Positions 53,173 through 64,000 of a stretch of DNA of 64,000 nt are shown here, in pieces; positions within the stretch are counted from its first letter, which is position 1; each line of letters begins with the position of its first letter. Below the pieces are notes generated by a model, which was not told the origin of the DNA, searched no databases, and saw only the letters and a program-made list of their open reading frames with translations. Made by a program: the position numbers and the translations under genes. This DNA comes from Sophora flavescens (lineage: Eukaryota; Streptophyta; Magnoliopsida; Fabales; Fabaceae): positions 744,001 to 808,000 of the forward strand of contig JAUPTC010000016.1 of assembly GCA_030762895.1 (NCBI GenBank), written 5' to 3'.

Positions 53173-55319
53173 AAAAAGAAAGATTAGAAGAAACATCAAG
53201 CCAGCCAGCAAATTTCATGCAATGGAGTAAGGAAAGGATACATGAAATTTATCTCATTTTAAAAGTTACATTAACCTCCCTTGTAGGGAAGGGAGAGGTC
53301 AGTGCAAGTGTAATATCGTAAAATTAAGGTGCATTTTCTTGTAGTTATTGTTATTTTTATGCAAAAACTAAAGCATGAACTTTTGGATTACAACGGAATT
53401 AGGAATACCTGAATCTTTGACATCTTTCCATATTGACTATGGAGTATGTACAAAGACTTTTACCATATGAGCATATGATCAAGGGTCAATCGTTGCTCCT
53501 CTCACAATCAAGTCCCCCCTCCTTTGAATATAAGATCTTCAAATTGTATATTTTATTTTTCAAATGAAAAATTTATTTTATTTTATCACCAAAATAGTCT
53601 AAAATTAATATTTAAAAACCTTTTTTATTGTATAAATATCAAATTAATAACTAATTATAATTTTTTATTTTTAGTGTCTTAACGGTGTTAAGTCAATGGT
53701 TAGTCAACATTAAAAATTGGGATGGAATGTAATTTATAATCATATTTGGGATTTGTTGTTATTTTGTGATGCTAAGAAACATAGAAGACTCTAAGTGACT
53801 TGGAGATAAAAGAGTTCAAACCATATCCACATCCTCATCCTTATCTTATCCCCTTATATAACAACTAACATTAAAAATACTAACATCGTCTTATCAATAA
53901 AATAAAATAAAAAATCAGCAAACAAATCAGATTCCTTGAATTAGTGAACATGCTTATTCGTATTCCGCAAAGCATCCACATATATTAGAAGTTTGTCAAG
54001 GTGTTGCCATAGGTTTTGCCATCCCCGTCTCACAAGGTCATTATTCTGAACACATCCAGTCACCCATGAGGAAGCTAGTTTTGATATATAACTTTGAAGA
54101 TTCTCACCTTTGGAACGATATATTTATTACCAGCTCGCCACGCACATTCAGATGTAATTTCCCAAGATATAGCTTTTGAACCTGCTAAGTGGTTGAACAA
54201 GGTTAACTAGATTTTCAAATACCTAAAGAGGGCCACTGAATTAATAATACCTTTGAAATCTTTCCATATTGACTATATATGGAGAGAGTGATGTACAAGG
54301 ACTTAGAGGAGGGGGTTTTATTGTGATTTGTGAGAGGCGCGACGATTGACCCTGCCTCATAGCTCCTCCACACATATGGTAGAAAAAAGGAAAAAATTAT
54401 TTGCTTTTTCTGTTTTCAAGAAATAATTATAGATCAGTGATAAAAGATTTGTATAGGAAACAATGAAAACGGAGATACAAAAATTTGAAAATCGAAACAA
54501 AATAAAAATAATTGTTAATTTTATAATTATTTCTTAAAACAGAAAATACAAATAAAAAACTAGAACAAACAAACCCTAAGTTCTCGTACTATTTTGTGAT
54601 CTAACAATTCAGATTCTTTGCTCAATACTTCAATTACAAGACTTTGACTCTTCTCATCAATTTGAATGTGTGGTAAGCCTCAAACCTAACACAATGGTCC
54701 CGACTTTAACCCGCCCCCCCTCTCTCTTATTCATGGTTTCCTTTGGCTCTATAACCATCACTACGCAAGATGGAGATCACATAATCAGGATGCGAACCTT
54801 CGTTAGAGCCCAAGGGAGCCACGGCTCCCCCAAACAATTTGTAACAAATTTTTGTGATATAAAAAATTGATGTTTTCCTCTGTTACTCACTTCTTCTTAG
54901 CAAGACTGCAACACCCGATGTCAGATCCAGTCAACCACTGCGACGCCGTACGTACAAGTTGATCAATCTTACCTGCAAGTTGTGACCTGCACCGTCATCT
55001 CTCTCCTATGACTTTTGCTTCTCGAAAGCTAACTTCTCGATGCTAATGTCTTCTGCATCTTTTGTTTACTTATTATATTATTATATTGTTCTAGGGTTAT
55101 TTGATTTATAAGTTCAGACATGTTGGGCATGAGTGCTGATGGTCCACCTCTTAGATCAATCACGGCAGACATTTGTGAACATGCTTTGGCATGGCTGAGT
55201 AGAAGCTTAGTGGTGGAGATGAAAATGACATGGGACTCTGAAGATGTCTCCAAGATGTAAAAAGTTTACTGGCCTTTGCTGAATTCAAATTCATCATAAC
55301 CTTTGCCTCAATAACAGAT
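53173..55319. other. AT-rich intergenic DNA without recognised genes
   Basis: About 2.1 kb. Apart from the rearranged repeat at 53404-54386 I see no domain-bearing frame. Short frames (53040-53321, 54670-54870, 55029-55253) look accidental. Confidence 0.55.
53404..54386. repeat. Mixed direct and inverted repeat pair
   Basis: 53404-53460 and 54245-54305 share a direct repeat (AATACC..GAATCTTT, CTTTCCATATTGACTAT, GTACAA-GACTT). Immediately next to these, 53457-53527 matches the reverse complement of 54306-54386 (GGGTCAATCGT, CCTCTCACAA, CCATATG). One copy therefore seems to have been partly flipped. Confidence 0.65.
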
Positions 55320-55680
55320 ATGGACGCAGCCTACATGCACATAGCAGAGGAGTTAAAAGACTTATGTGTAGACATAAGAAAGTGGTCATCATCAGAAGTA
55401 TGCTGTAGAAGGTGCGTATGGTTGGAAATTTTTGGTATTCCTCCCCATGCCTGGAGCAGGAAGAACATGGAAAAAATAGTTGAAAGGGTAGGGTTTGGAT
55501 CAGAAAACAGAGTTAGGAACAGCCATGGAAACAGCAAAGCTATTGGTTCAAACAAACATAATGCCATTCATTGAAGACCACCTATATCTCTCGGTGGATG
55601 GTATGAAGTTTGAAGTTTTTTTTAAGGAAATTGATAAGGCCCCAGAAGGATGCACCTCACAGTTTTTTTAAGCAGCCTCA
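55320..55680 (+). pseudogene. DUF4283-type LINE ORF1 fragment
   Basis: An 84-codon frame has CVWLEIFGIPPHAWSRKNM, the R-VW-x-x-x-G-x-PxxxW signature of the DUF4283 nucleic-acid-binding family, usual in plant LINE ORF1. From about 55526 a second frame continues with METAKLLVQTN and SVDGMKFEVFF, the following conserved block, so a frameshift lies near 55510-55530. Both ends are missing. It would coat LINE RNA. A decayed host gene of the same family is possible. Confidence 0.6.
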
Positions 55681-56117
55681 AGCACTGAGCCTAAGAAACT
55701 TATAGTAGTTACGTTATTTTAGCTGGTAGTAGTTAATGGCTTCTTCGAAAATTACACTCAAGATCCGTCACTGCATATCTTCAAAAAATATATTTATAAT
55801 AAATGATATATAAAGAAATGTTATCAACATATTTTTTAATATTCTTTTTTTAATACACTTTTTTTTAATATATTATTTTTCATTGGTTGAAATCCATATG
55901 AGTCACATTATTTTGAAAAATGGTTTTTCTAATTCACGTAGATCCAACTTGAATTTTATAAGACATACCTGAATTTTATCAATAGAAGAGAATATATTAA
56001 AAAAAATATTCAAGTGATTAATTTTTCAAATAATATAATCTAAATGGATGAAATACAAAATGAGACACCATTTGAATACAGCTGATCCCCATCCCACCAA
56101 GCATTCATCGCAATAAC

Positions 56118-56301
56118 TGTTACGATAGTTAGAATTTGTTAGAATTAGTTAGAATTGATTGTAAGTTGTTAGTTGATTTACTTGGTTATATAAGCCTAGT
56201 TTATATTATAATTCTCACTTTTTATCATTTTAATCAATATACACTTTTTAATTTCTCTCAACTTATTCTCATTGTTGTTCTCTGAACCATGAAATTCAAC
56301 A
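56118..56301 (+). repeat. 184-bp solo LTR with TSD ATAAC
   Basis: TGTTACGATAGTTAG...AAATTCAACA, with ATAAC at 56113-56117 and 56302-56306. A TTATATAAGCC TATA-like box lies near 56183-56193 and a pyrimidine-rich stretch follows. Size and style fit a small Ty1/copia or TRIM LTR. Strand is inferred from the TATA box. Confidence 0.85.
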
Positions 56302-56670
56302 ATAACTCACCAAACACAAAGTCAAACATGATAACTTTCTCATTTGATAAGATTTTTGCTGTGAAACTTGAAAGCTGGCTGTGCGATATATATATATATA
56401 TATATTATATAAAGTGTCACAATGAACGGAACAAGTGCATCCAACACATGCAGGACATATACATATGTTGTTGGCCTTGTGCTTCCTAGCTTAATCGAAT
56501 TGTCCCTAACATTTTCTTAGCCACACTGACGTCTACTATGAAGCTTTTTTCGTTTCTTCAATGCCTGGCGCTGCTTCTCGTCCATCCCTCCATTGCTCCC
56601 ATGGTCAGGTAACTCTTATAAGTAGCCAAAACTAAGTTTGCGTTAAACACTTGTTTAAATGAGATATATG

Positions 56671-57204
56671 GGGTTGGGGTAAGGTGCACCATCCATATTT
56701 TGTACCACCTACTACACCATCCATATATAACAAATTTTGGACCAATCAAATTGTCACGTGGTTTGATCAAAATTTCAAACTTTCTAGTTGTAATTTTACT
56801 ATAGTTAAATATATGAATACAATATATTGTAGTATAATATGTGTACTCTTTGTATTCGCAAATTTAATCCATATTAAATAAAGTTTTTTGAATAAAAAAA
56901 CTGATTATACTGTAAAATAATATTTTAATATGAATTAAAATAATGTTCGTTGTCAATAATATTTTACAATATAATCAGTTTTTTTAATCAAAAAACATTA
57001 TTTTAATGAGTTAAATTTACAAATACAAAATGCACATATATTATACTACAATATACTGTATTCATATAGTTTGACTACAGTATACACAACTAAAAAGTTT
57101 GAAATTTTGACCAACCTATGTGGCAATTTGATTGGCCCAAAATTTGCCACATGGGTGGTGTAGTGGATGGTGTAAAATATGGATGGTGCACCATAGCCCA
57201 ACCC
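56671..57204. mobile_element. 534-bp foldback MITE
   Basis: The left end GGGTTGGGGTAAGGTGCACC and the right end (reverse complement GGGTTGGGCTATGGTGCACC) are terminal inverted repeats, and the similarity runs almost to the middle: AAATTTTGGACCAATCAAATTG pairs with CAATTTGATTGGCCCAAAATTT, and ACTGATTATACTGTAAAATA pairs with its counterpart near 56965. Flanks (GATATATG / GATATTAT) may be a degraded TSD. No coding sequence; the superfamily is uncertain (Mutator-like size). Confidence 0.8.
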
Positions 57205-57240
57205 GATATTATATGGTTAGGTACATTTATTTTATTTTTG

Positions 57241-57488
57241 ATATTGGTCCTATAAGTTTTTTTTTTTTCATTCCGTTTTCACACGTTACATTCCGTTTTC
57301 ACATTAGTCATTTTCGTCAATTTTAACTTAACGTCGTCATTTTTAATCTGACGTGACTATCACCTTAGTCCGACACATGACATTTGATTTGATGGTGTTA
57401 GGTCAAAATTAACGGAAAAGACTAATATAAAAACAAAACATAACGTATAGGACCAATTTAAAAAATAAAAAATTATAGGACCAATATG
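57241..57488. repeat. Small inverted-repeat element
   Basis: ATATTGGTCCTATAA at 57241-57255 is the reverse complement of 57474-57488; inner parts (TCCGTTTTCACACGTTA region versus AAAACATAACGTATAGG) are only weakly paired. It ends beside a TA microsatellite. A short MITE is the likeliest reading. Confidence 0.55.
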
Positions 57489-57492
57489 AAGA

Positions 57493-57496
<4 letters not shown>

Positions 57497-57544
<48 letters not shown>
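57497..57544. repeat. (AT)n microsatellite
   Basis: About 24 uninterrupted AT units. Confidence 0.97.
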
Positions 57545-57545
<1 letters not shown>

Positions 57546-57724
57546 CCAATATACATATTTTGTATTTAATTTAGTTATCAACCATAACTAATTGTGGCGC
57601 TGCTTTTCGCATTTATTAAAGTTCGATGGATGTTTGTGGCAGGGGGCAGGGGACTCCACCACTTGCACTTGCACTTACATATGTACGTGGCAGCATCGAA
57701 GATCAAAAGATAAAGTAACCCTAA

Positions 57725-58290
57725 TTAACAGGGGTGTTCATATCCAAATCAATATAAAATAATGAAAACCGATCAAAAAAATTGAAAATAAAAGAAATCA
57801 ATGCCTATTGGATTTTTATAGATCTTGTTTTGTGAAAACCGATCAGATCAGATCGAATTTTGGATTCATTTTCTTAAACCGAACCAACCCAAATCAAACC
57901 GCATATATAAGATTTAATATATATTTATTATATTTTTTGTATTATTGATTTTTTATTTATTGTTTTTTCCTAATGATATTTATTTATTTTGTACATATTT
58001 TATGAAATGTTATTACATGAATATATAAACAAGTATATACATGTTTAAGATTTTGTTCAATTTAGCTTGTAATCTCAATACTTTGATGTAACATAAATAT
58101 GTAATAATGTGTTGGTAAAAACCGAATCAACCGAACCGATCCAAACCGTATTTAATCGAATCGGATTGGATCATATTTTTTTAGGGAAGTCATCCAAACC
58201 GAACCGAACTGTATGCTCTTTTTATCTTTAGATCGGATAATTTTTTACCTCAAAATCGATTCAAACCGAATCGCGAATACCCGTGATGGC
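57725..58290. repeat. AACCGAACC-rich dispersed repeat
   Basis: A block with recurring AAACCGAACC, AACCGATC and GATCAGATC strings in both orientations, starting CAGGGGTGTTC (hAT-like start) with no matching right terminus found. The same AACCAAACCGAACC wording recurs in the tandem array at 61400-64000. No coding frame. Confidence 0.45.
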
Positions 58291-58850
58291 CAACACCAAT
58301 AGGGTCCCCTGGTTCACACCCGCTACACCCATAAAGAATGCCTAATTCTGCATTCGGAGCTTATAATTAATACAGATTCCTTCTTCTATATATTATTATC
58401 TTTTTGCTTCTAAACCTTTTCTGCTTGGGACCATCAGAATTTGGTAAATAAAATGCTATTCTAATGTGAGCTTGGGATGTTAAGTGAGAAAGTAAAAATA
58501 TATTCACCGTTAAATCATGTAATGGATTGAGACCATTTCAATATATTTTAATTAATCAATAGTTGATATATCATTACTTTTTCACTTTATACTAGAGTTT
58601 ATTTTAGAAAAGCTTTTATGTCTTTATCCTAGAAATATACCTTGTTCTTTTGGTGCAATAATAATGTCAAAGTTGCTGGTAGATAATTGTAAATTATTCG
58701 AGATAGCAACCGAATAAAAATTATTTCAGTACTTGAATTTCAGCTCGATCCGAGTGATGATTAAAACAAACCATAAATAAAATCAAATTTATTTACTGTA
58801 TAGTACTTCTTTAATTTGGTGTAAAAATTATTCCTAAGTACATTCAAAAC
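58291..58850. other. AT-rich DNA, nothing recognised
   Basis: About 560 bp without repeats, motifs or frames that I can support. Confidence 0.5.
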
Positions 58851-58863
58851 AAAGGATTTAATT

Positions 58864-59080
58864 GCAAGTGATTAACACACAGCTACTTAAGGATGAATCA
58901 TTTGGGCTTTGCCTATGTTCGATCCTTAGGTATACAACAACCCTCAGTCAGGCTTTACTAATAGTGCGGTCGACTTGGAGATTAGTCGCATAACAGGTCT
59001 AAAGAATCTAAGCCGTGAGATACTACGAGGGCTCATTCTGTCCCAAAAACTAAATAGGGTGAGTACCAAACCAAAAAAAA
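58864..59080 (+). mobile_element. tRNA-derived SINE with 13-bp TSD
   Basis: AAAGGATTTAATT at 58851-58863 is repeated exactly at 59081-59093. The body starts GCAAGTGATTAACACAC (A-box-like region), has a pol III B-box match TGTTCGATCC at 58917-58926, and ends in an A-run at about 59073-59083. Length, internal promoter, A-tail and long TSD together identify a SINE copied by LINE machinery. Confidence 0.85.
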
Positions 59081-59099
59081 AAAGGATTTAATTTATATG

Positions 59100-59260
59100 T
59101 ACTGACAGTGTAAAAAAATTTTACACTGTCAACCTATCAGAAAGTGACAAATCATTAAAAATCTTTGACAGTTATGTTAATAACCTTAAAAGTCATTTAT
59201 ATCATGATTTCTGATTGGTTGATAATATAAAAAAGTGTAAACGCTAACCATATATAGAAA
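59100..59260. repeat. ACTGACAGTGTAAAA palindrome-ended MITE, copy 1
   Basis: ACTGACAGTGTAAAA at 59101 pairs with TTTTACACTGTCA at 59119. The 3' part (GATTGGTTGATAATATAAAAAAGTGTAAACG near 59213-59250) pairs loosely with the start. A partial second copy is at 59630-59700. Such elements are widespread in eudicot intergenic DNA. Confidence 0.6.
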
Positions 59261-59629
59261 TTAAACTCCAAAACAAATGTGTCAATAAAGTATAAAGTAT
59301 CTTGTCAAAAAAATAAAGTATAAAGTATAAAGCAATAAATGAGCTGTTAAATGACTAAGTGTAGGTATGATTTAGATTTTGAGACAAAGGTGGATAGACA
59401 TTTTTATTGTACATACACGTGTTAGCGGCATGATTTTTTGACTTTTTTTTATCATTTAAAAAATTTTTACTTTTTTTAAAATAAAACTTAATTTATTTTA
59501 CTTTTAAATTTTTTTGTTTACGTTTTTTAAAAAATTTTTTACTTTTTGTTATTTTTTATTTTATAATATTTTACGTTTTCCTTAATTTTTAATTTTTTTT
59601 TCCTACCACTTTTTTTTAAATTTATTTTT

Positions 59630-59700
59630 ATATACTGACAGTGTAAAGTTTTTTTATACTGTGAACCAATCATAAATTGGCAAACAGTAAAAGTAGAGTT
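59630..59700. repeat. ACTGACAGTGTAAA palindrome, copy 2
   Basis: ATACTGACAGTGTAAAG...TTTATACTGTGAACCAATCA, a diverged relative of the element at 59100. Confidence 0.6.
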
Positions 59701-59780
59701 GTCATGTTCTTGATGTTTGAATTTTTATATACTTATATTTTAATGTATATATAATTTAATAGTTTAAAATTAAAAAAAAT

Positions 59781-59785
<5 letters not shown>

Positions 59786-59820
<35 letters not shown>
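59786..59820. repeat. (AT)n microsatellite
   Basis: About 17 AT units, followed by a TTCGGTTCG-like / AACCAAACC fragment. Confidence 0.95.
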
Positions 59821-59823
<3 letters not shown>

Positions 59824-60170
59824 CCGGTTCGAAACGAATCAAACCAAACCAATAATAAATCTATATCTATATTAATTGATAAGGGGAAATTCTGATTTTA
59901 GTGTAGCACAATGGTGCAAGTCACATGTCAAGTTATGGAATATTTTCATTATTATTTTATTTATTTTCTAAAATTTATATATTTTTTGTTTTAAAATATT
60001 TACAAATCGGTAAAGGTACATTATTTTTGGGAGTCAAACACGACAATCTATGTATCAATACAAATATAAAAATGGACTAGCAACTTTTACTGTACATCTG
60101 ATGTGGCAGCATCTCCCTAATTTAAGGAGTTTAATATTTTTTTAATCCATTATTTGTTTCTTATATTTTG

Positions 60171-60215
60171 TATTATTATTATTATTATTATTATTATTGT
60201 TATTATTATTATTAT
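60171..60215. repeat. (ATT)n microsatellite
   Basis: About 15 ATT units with one interruption (TTG). Confidence 0.95.
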
Positions 60216-60379
60216 ACTTGATTTTTTTAATGTTATATTGTTTGCTTAACTTGGTTGAGGTGCATTAAATGGGATATGACATTGACATCATCACAACTGT
60301 TCGGTCATCATTATTTTTCTTCTTTTTCATTTTTTTTTCACTAAATTCGGACAACTTTATTATTTCAGATTTTTTTTAT

Positions 60380-61116
60380 TATAGAGGTTTAATTATTGAG
60401 TTGGTCCCTGAACTAATTTGGATTTTTCAATTAGGTCCCTAAACTAAAAAACATTTCTAATTAGGTCCCTAGACCTATATCAATTTTCAATTGGGATCCT
60501 GAACTAAAAATTTTCTAATTAGATCCCTGAACTTATATAAAATTTTCAATTAGGTCCTTAAAGTAAAAAAATGAATATATAAAATATAAAATAATAAAAT
60601 GATAGATGAGGAAATTTAAAAACAAACATAATAATAAAATGATAAAATCAGAATATGAGAGAAAAAATCACTATTTAAAATAATAAAAAAAAACTTCCTG
60701 AGAAAAATTATTGTTTAGTCTAACAATTAAATAAAAATATATAAATTGGAGAGACAAAATTTACTGCTTTAAATAATAATAACAAAATTATTATTATTTT
60801 AAATAGTGAGTTTTTCCTCTCATATTCATCTTTTGCCATTTTATTATTGTGTCAATCAAAAAAAAAAATTCTTCTAAATTTCATCATCTATCATTTTATT
60901 ACTTTTTATTTTATATAGTCACCTTTTTACTTTATGGACCTGATTGAAAATTTTATATAAGTTCAGGGACCCAATTAGAAACTTTTTAGGATAGTGACCC
61001 AATTGAAAATTTTATATAAGTTTTAGGGACCTAATTAGAATTTTTTTATTTCAATAATCAAATTGAAAATTCTCAAATAGTTCAGGGATCAATTCAATAA
61101 TTAAACATCTACTATA
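60380..61116. mobile_element. 0.74-kb foldback element with internally repeated arms
   Basis: The left end TATAGAGGTTTAATTATTGAG pairs with the right end (reverse complement TATAGTAGATGTTTAATTATT). Each ~180-bp arm is a series of AATTAGGTCCCTGAACT units of about 40 bp, four to five per arm, in opposite orientation. The centre (60570-60930) is AT-rich with ATTTTATTATT segments that also pair. No ORF. It fits a foldback or long-TIR MITE. Confidence 0.75.
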
Positions 61117-61379
61117 ATATAATGACTGAACCTCAACTTTACTGTAGCGCAAACAGTAATTTGAGGTGTCAGCTTGTGATAACTTTGGTTCTATTTTTGA
61201 ATTTTTTTATTTGCTTTGTTCACATTTAATGCATTCAATGATAAAATAATGTAAAATTAGGTAGAAATTTTTTATTAATTTAAATAATAATAAAATAATA
61301 GAATATAAATTTTACAAAATAATTCAATATTTATAAATGAGTTTTTGGTGTTATTTTATACTACAATTATGTATATATT

Positions 61380-62071
61380 AATATTTATATATGTTGGTAT
61401 TAACTAAACAAAACCAAACCGAACCGAACCAGTTTTGATTGGTTCGGATTTTTATTTTATTTTATTATTTACTTTTTAAACTTTATATTTTCAAATGTTT
61501 TAGCCATAAAAGGTAATAAAGCTATCATGTTATTCGGAAAAGTTTAGGGGCGTGAGATCTGAACCAATAATTTTATTCTACATCAATTTATATTTTTATT
61601 ATTAAAAAAAGTCCTATTTATTGTTAATTCCATTTTTATTGTTCCTCCACACATAACATACTATTCATTTACTCTTTACATACCTAAACAATGTCTGGGA
61701 GTGTGTGATGCTATTTTTATTTTTTTTTAAATGTCCTACTATCTACTATTACATATTGTAGTGTGGTTTATTTTTTTAATAAAACTAAAGATAGTATAAA
61801 AAATAATAAAATAAAATAAAATAATATAAACTAAATAGAAAATTTCAATATTTTAATTAATAATAAAATACAAGGATATAAAATAGTAGAGTGTGTCAGG
61901 TTGTGGACTCTTTTAATATATATATATATATATATATGTATATATTAATATTTTAACATTTATATATGTTTTAAAATTAATTAATATATATACTTTAATG
62001 TTTAATATTTATTATATTTAAATATTTATATATAATTTATAGTTTAATATTTTTTTATCTTTTTATGTATG

Positions 62072-62119
<48 letters not shown>

Positions 62120-64000
62120 CGAGTACTAACTAAACCAAACCGAACAGAACCAGTTTTGATTGGTTCGGATTTTTATATTATTTTATTATTGATTTTTTTA
62201 ACTTTTATGTATATATTTTAAATGTTTTAACCATGAAAGGTAGTAAAGCTACCGTGTTCTTTGAGAAAGTTTAGGGACCTGAGATCTGAACCAATAATTT
62301 GATGAACCTGAAAATCTGAACATAACCAACTAAATTGGTTATGTTTTAAATGTTTTAAATTTTTTGGTGTTACGGTCCAAACCGAACCAAATCAAACCTG
62401 ATGATCATTGGTTCAGTTATCAGGTTCGAGGATTTTAAAACCAAACCAATTATTATATTTTAGTGTGTGTATATATATACTAATATTTAATATTTATTAT
62501 ATTCCTATATTTAAGTAGAATTTAACAGTTTAATATTTTAATTTTTTTTACATTTTTTATTTATACATATTTATATTTATATTTATATATATTAATTAAT
62601 ATTTTCTTGATCCAAACCAAGTTTGATTGGTTCGGCTTTTATATTATTTTATTATTGACTTTTTAAAGGTTATATATTTTTTTAAATGTTCTTAGCCATT
62701 AAAAGTAGCAAAGCTACCGTATTCTTTGGGATGTTTGTGGCATAAAGCTACTATATAATTCATGGGAATTAATTTTAAAGCTTGAAAGAAATGTTAGGAA
62801 GTCACCACGTGTGACTAAAAACATTTTTAACATACTGCTCATTTACTCTTTACATACGTAAACACTGTTTGGGAATGTGTGATAATAATTTTTTTTTATA
62901 AAGAAAACATGTCCTGCTATCTACTACTACGTAACGTAGTATGATATTTTTTTTAATAAAACATAAGATGGTATAAAAAGTAATAAAATAAAATAATATA
63001 AAACTAAGTAGAAAATTTTATTATTTTAAATAATAATAATAAAATACTAAGATATAAAATATTAGAGTGTGTCAGGTTTTTTACTCTTTTATTATTTATG
63101 CATAGATATATATATGTATATATTAATATTTTAATAATTATATATGTTTTAAAATTAACATATATACTTTAATGTTTAGTATTTATTATAGTTTAATATT
63201 TATATATAATTTATAGTTTAATATTTTTTTATCTTTTTATATATGTTATATATATATTTATATATATATTAATATTTTTGGGTACTAACTAAACCAAACC
63301 GAACCAGTTTTGATTGGATCGGATTGTTATATTATTTTACTATTGACATTTTAAAATTTATATATGTATTTTAAATGTTTTAACCATGAAAGGTAGTAAA
63401 ACTACCGTGTTCTTTAGGAAAGTTTAGGGGCGTGAGACCTGAACCAATAATTTGATAAACCCGAAAATATGAACATAAAAGTAGACTGTTATAAAAAACC
63501 AAAAGATATAGTTTAATGTTTAGTGTTTATTATATTTTAATATTTATATATAATTTATAATTTAATATTTTTTTATAGTTTTATATTATATATATATATA
63601 TTAATATTTTCGGGTACTAAGTAAATCAAACCGAACCAGTTTTGATTGGATCGGATTGTTATATTATTTTACTATTGACTTTTTAAAGAAATTTTTTGTT
63701 TTTAAGTATTTTAACCATGAAAGGTAGCAAAGCTACCGTGTTCTTCGAGATAGTTTAAGGGCATGAGACCTGAACCAATAATTTGATGAACATGAAAATC
63801 TGAACAAAACCAATTAAAACGATTTGTATTTTTTTGTGTTAGGGTCCGAACCAAACCAAACCATACTTGATGATCATTGGTTCAAGGATTTTGGAAACGA
63901 AACAATTACAATATTTTAATATTTATATATATACATACTAATATTTTATATTTATTATATTTCTATCTTTATATATAATTTAATAGTTTATTATTTTAAT
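61380..64000. repeat. Degenerate tandem array, ~1.17-kb period
   Basis: Marker pairs are offset by a near-constant distance: CATTTACTCTTTACATAC at 61675 and 62840, GTGTGTCAGG at ~61891 and ~63066, and the ACTAAACCAAACCGAACC...GGTTCGGA module at 62126 and 63286. Related modules lie at 61400, 62606 and 63614. A conserved GAAAGGTAG-AAAGCTACCG-TGTTCTT segment follows each. Units are AT-rich, noncoding and run off the window. Confidence 0.75.
62068..62116. repeat. (AT)n microsatellite inside the tandem array
   Basis: About 24 TA units; a shorter one is at 61916-61937. Confidence 0.95.

Noticed and set aside
54170..54240. Possible copia RT C-terminal remnant (KWLNK, FKYLKRA)
   Set aside because: Only about 20 residues with an internal stop; too short to support.
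55029..55253. 74-codon minus-strand frame
   Set aside because: No domain, no conservation evidence, AT-rich surroundings.
1..64000. tRNA, rRNA or host protein genes
   Set aside because: None recognised on either strand; the only tRNA-like signals are primer binding sites and the SINE B-box.

Overview
This window is repeat-dense nuclear DNA from a flowering plant, probably a eudicot; the family cannot be fixed from sequence alone. Support comes from the element types: Athila-like and Ogre/Tat-like Ty3/gypsy retrotransposons with tRNA-Asp-type primer sites, a plant CACTA (Ptta/En/Spm) transposase remnant, a plant L1-type LINE with zf-RVT and RNase H, MITEs and a tRNA-like SINE. I find no convincing host gene, rRNA, tRNA or CRISPR array. 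Every long open frame belongs to a transposable element, and most carry stops or frameshifts.

Layout. 1-7382: the 3' part of an Athila-like element (W, + strand), ending in a 1.28-kb LTR that carries a 62-bp-period array of double palindromes just upstream of its TATA box. 7383-9356: a decayed CACTA transposase gene with recognisable introns and subterminal repeats. 9361-53140: one nested cluster. Its framework is an Ogre/Tat-like element (Y, - strand) with ~2.7-kb LTRs, inserted at GTAAG in a 5'-truncated LINE. The left LTR of Y is split by a complete Athila-like element (Z, - strand, 13997-24321, TSD ACCAC). The polypurine tract of Y is split by another complete Athila-like element (E3, + strand, 24914-35576, TSD CCCCT). 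The Y coding region (ORF1, gag, protease, probable intron, RT, RNase H, second RNase H, integrase) lies at 37367-46604 on the - strand. 53141-64000: AT-rich DNA with small elements: a LINE ORF1-like fragment, a 184-bp solo LTR with perfect TSD, a 534-bp foldback MITE, a SINE with a 13-bp TSD, a 0.7-kb foldback element and a degenerate tandem array of about 1.17-kb period running off the end.

The cluster contains a large direct duplication: leader, LINE and Y-LTR (9360-24904 without Z) recurs at 46801-51928, offset by about 37.44 kb. By hand count the duplicate copies differ by ~2.3%, the Z LTR pair by ~2.3% and the E3 LTR pair by ~2.2%, so duplication and both nested insertions look nearly contemporaneous. 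Unequal recombination between Y-type leaders, followed by LTR-LTR reduction, would explain the layout.

The most unusual signals are: (i) a 62-bp repeat made of two adjacent CACGGCCGTG-type palindromes, shared by two different retrotransposons but sitting in an LTR promoter in one and in the internal 3' noncoding region in the other; (ii) a second hairpin array (39-bp period) in the Y LTR, with Z inserted exactly in a hairpin loop; and (iii) a canonical, frame-preserving intron candidate between protease and RT of Y.
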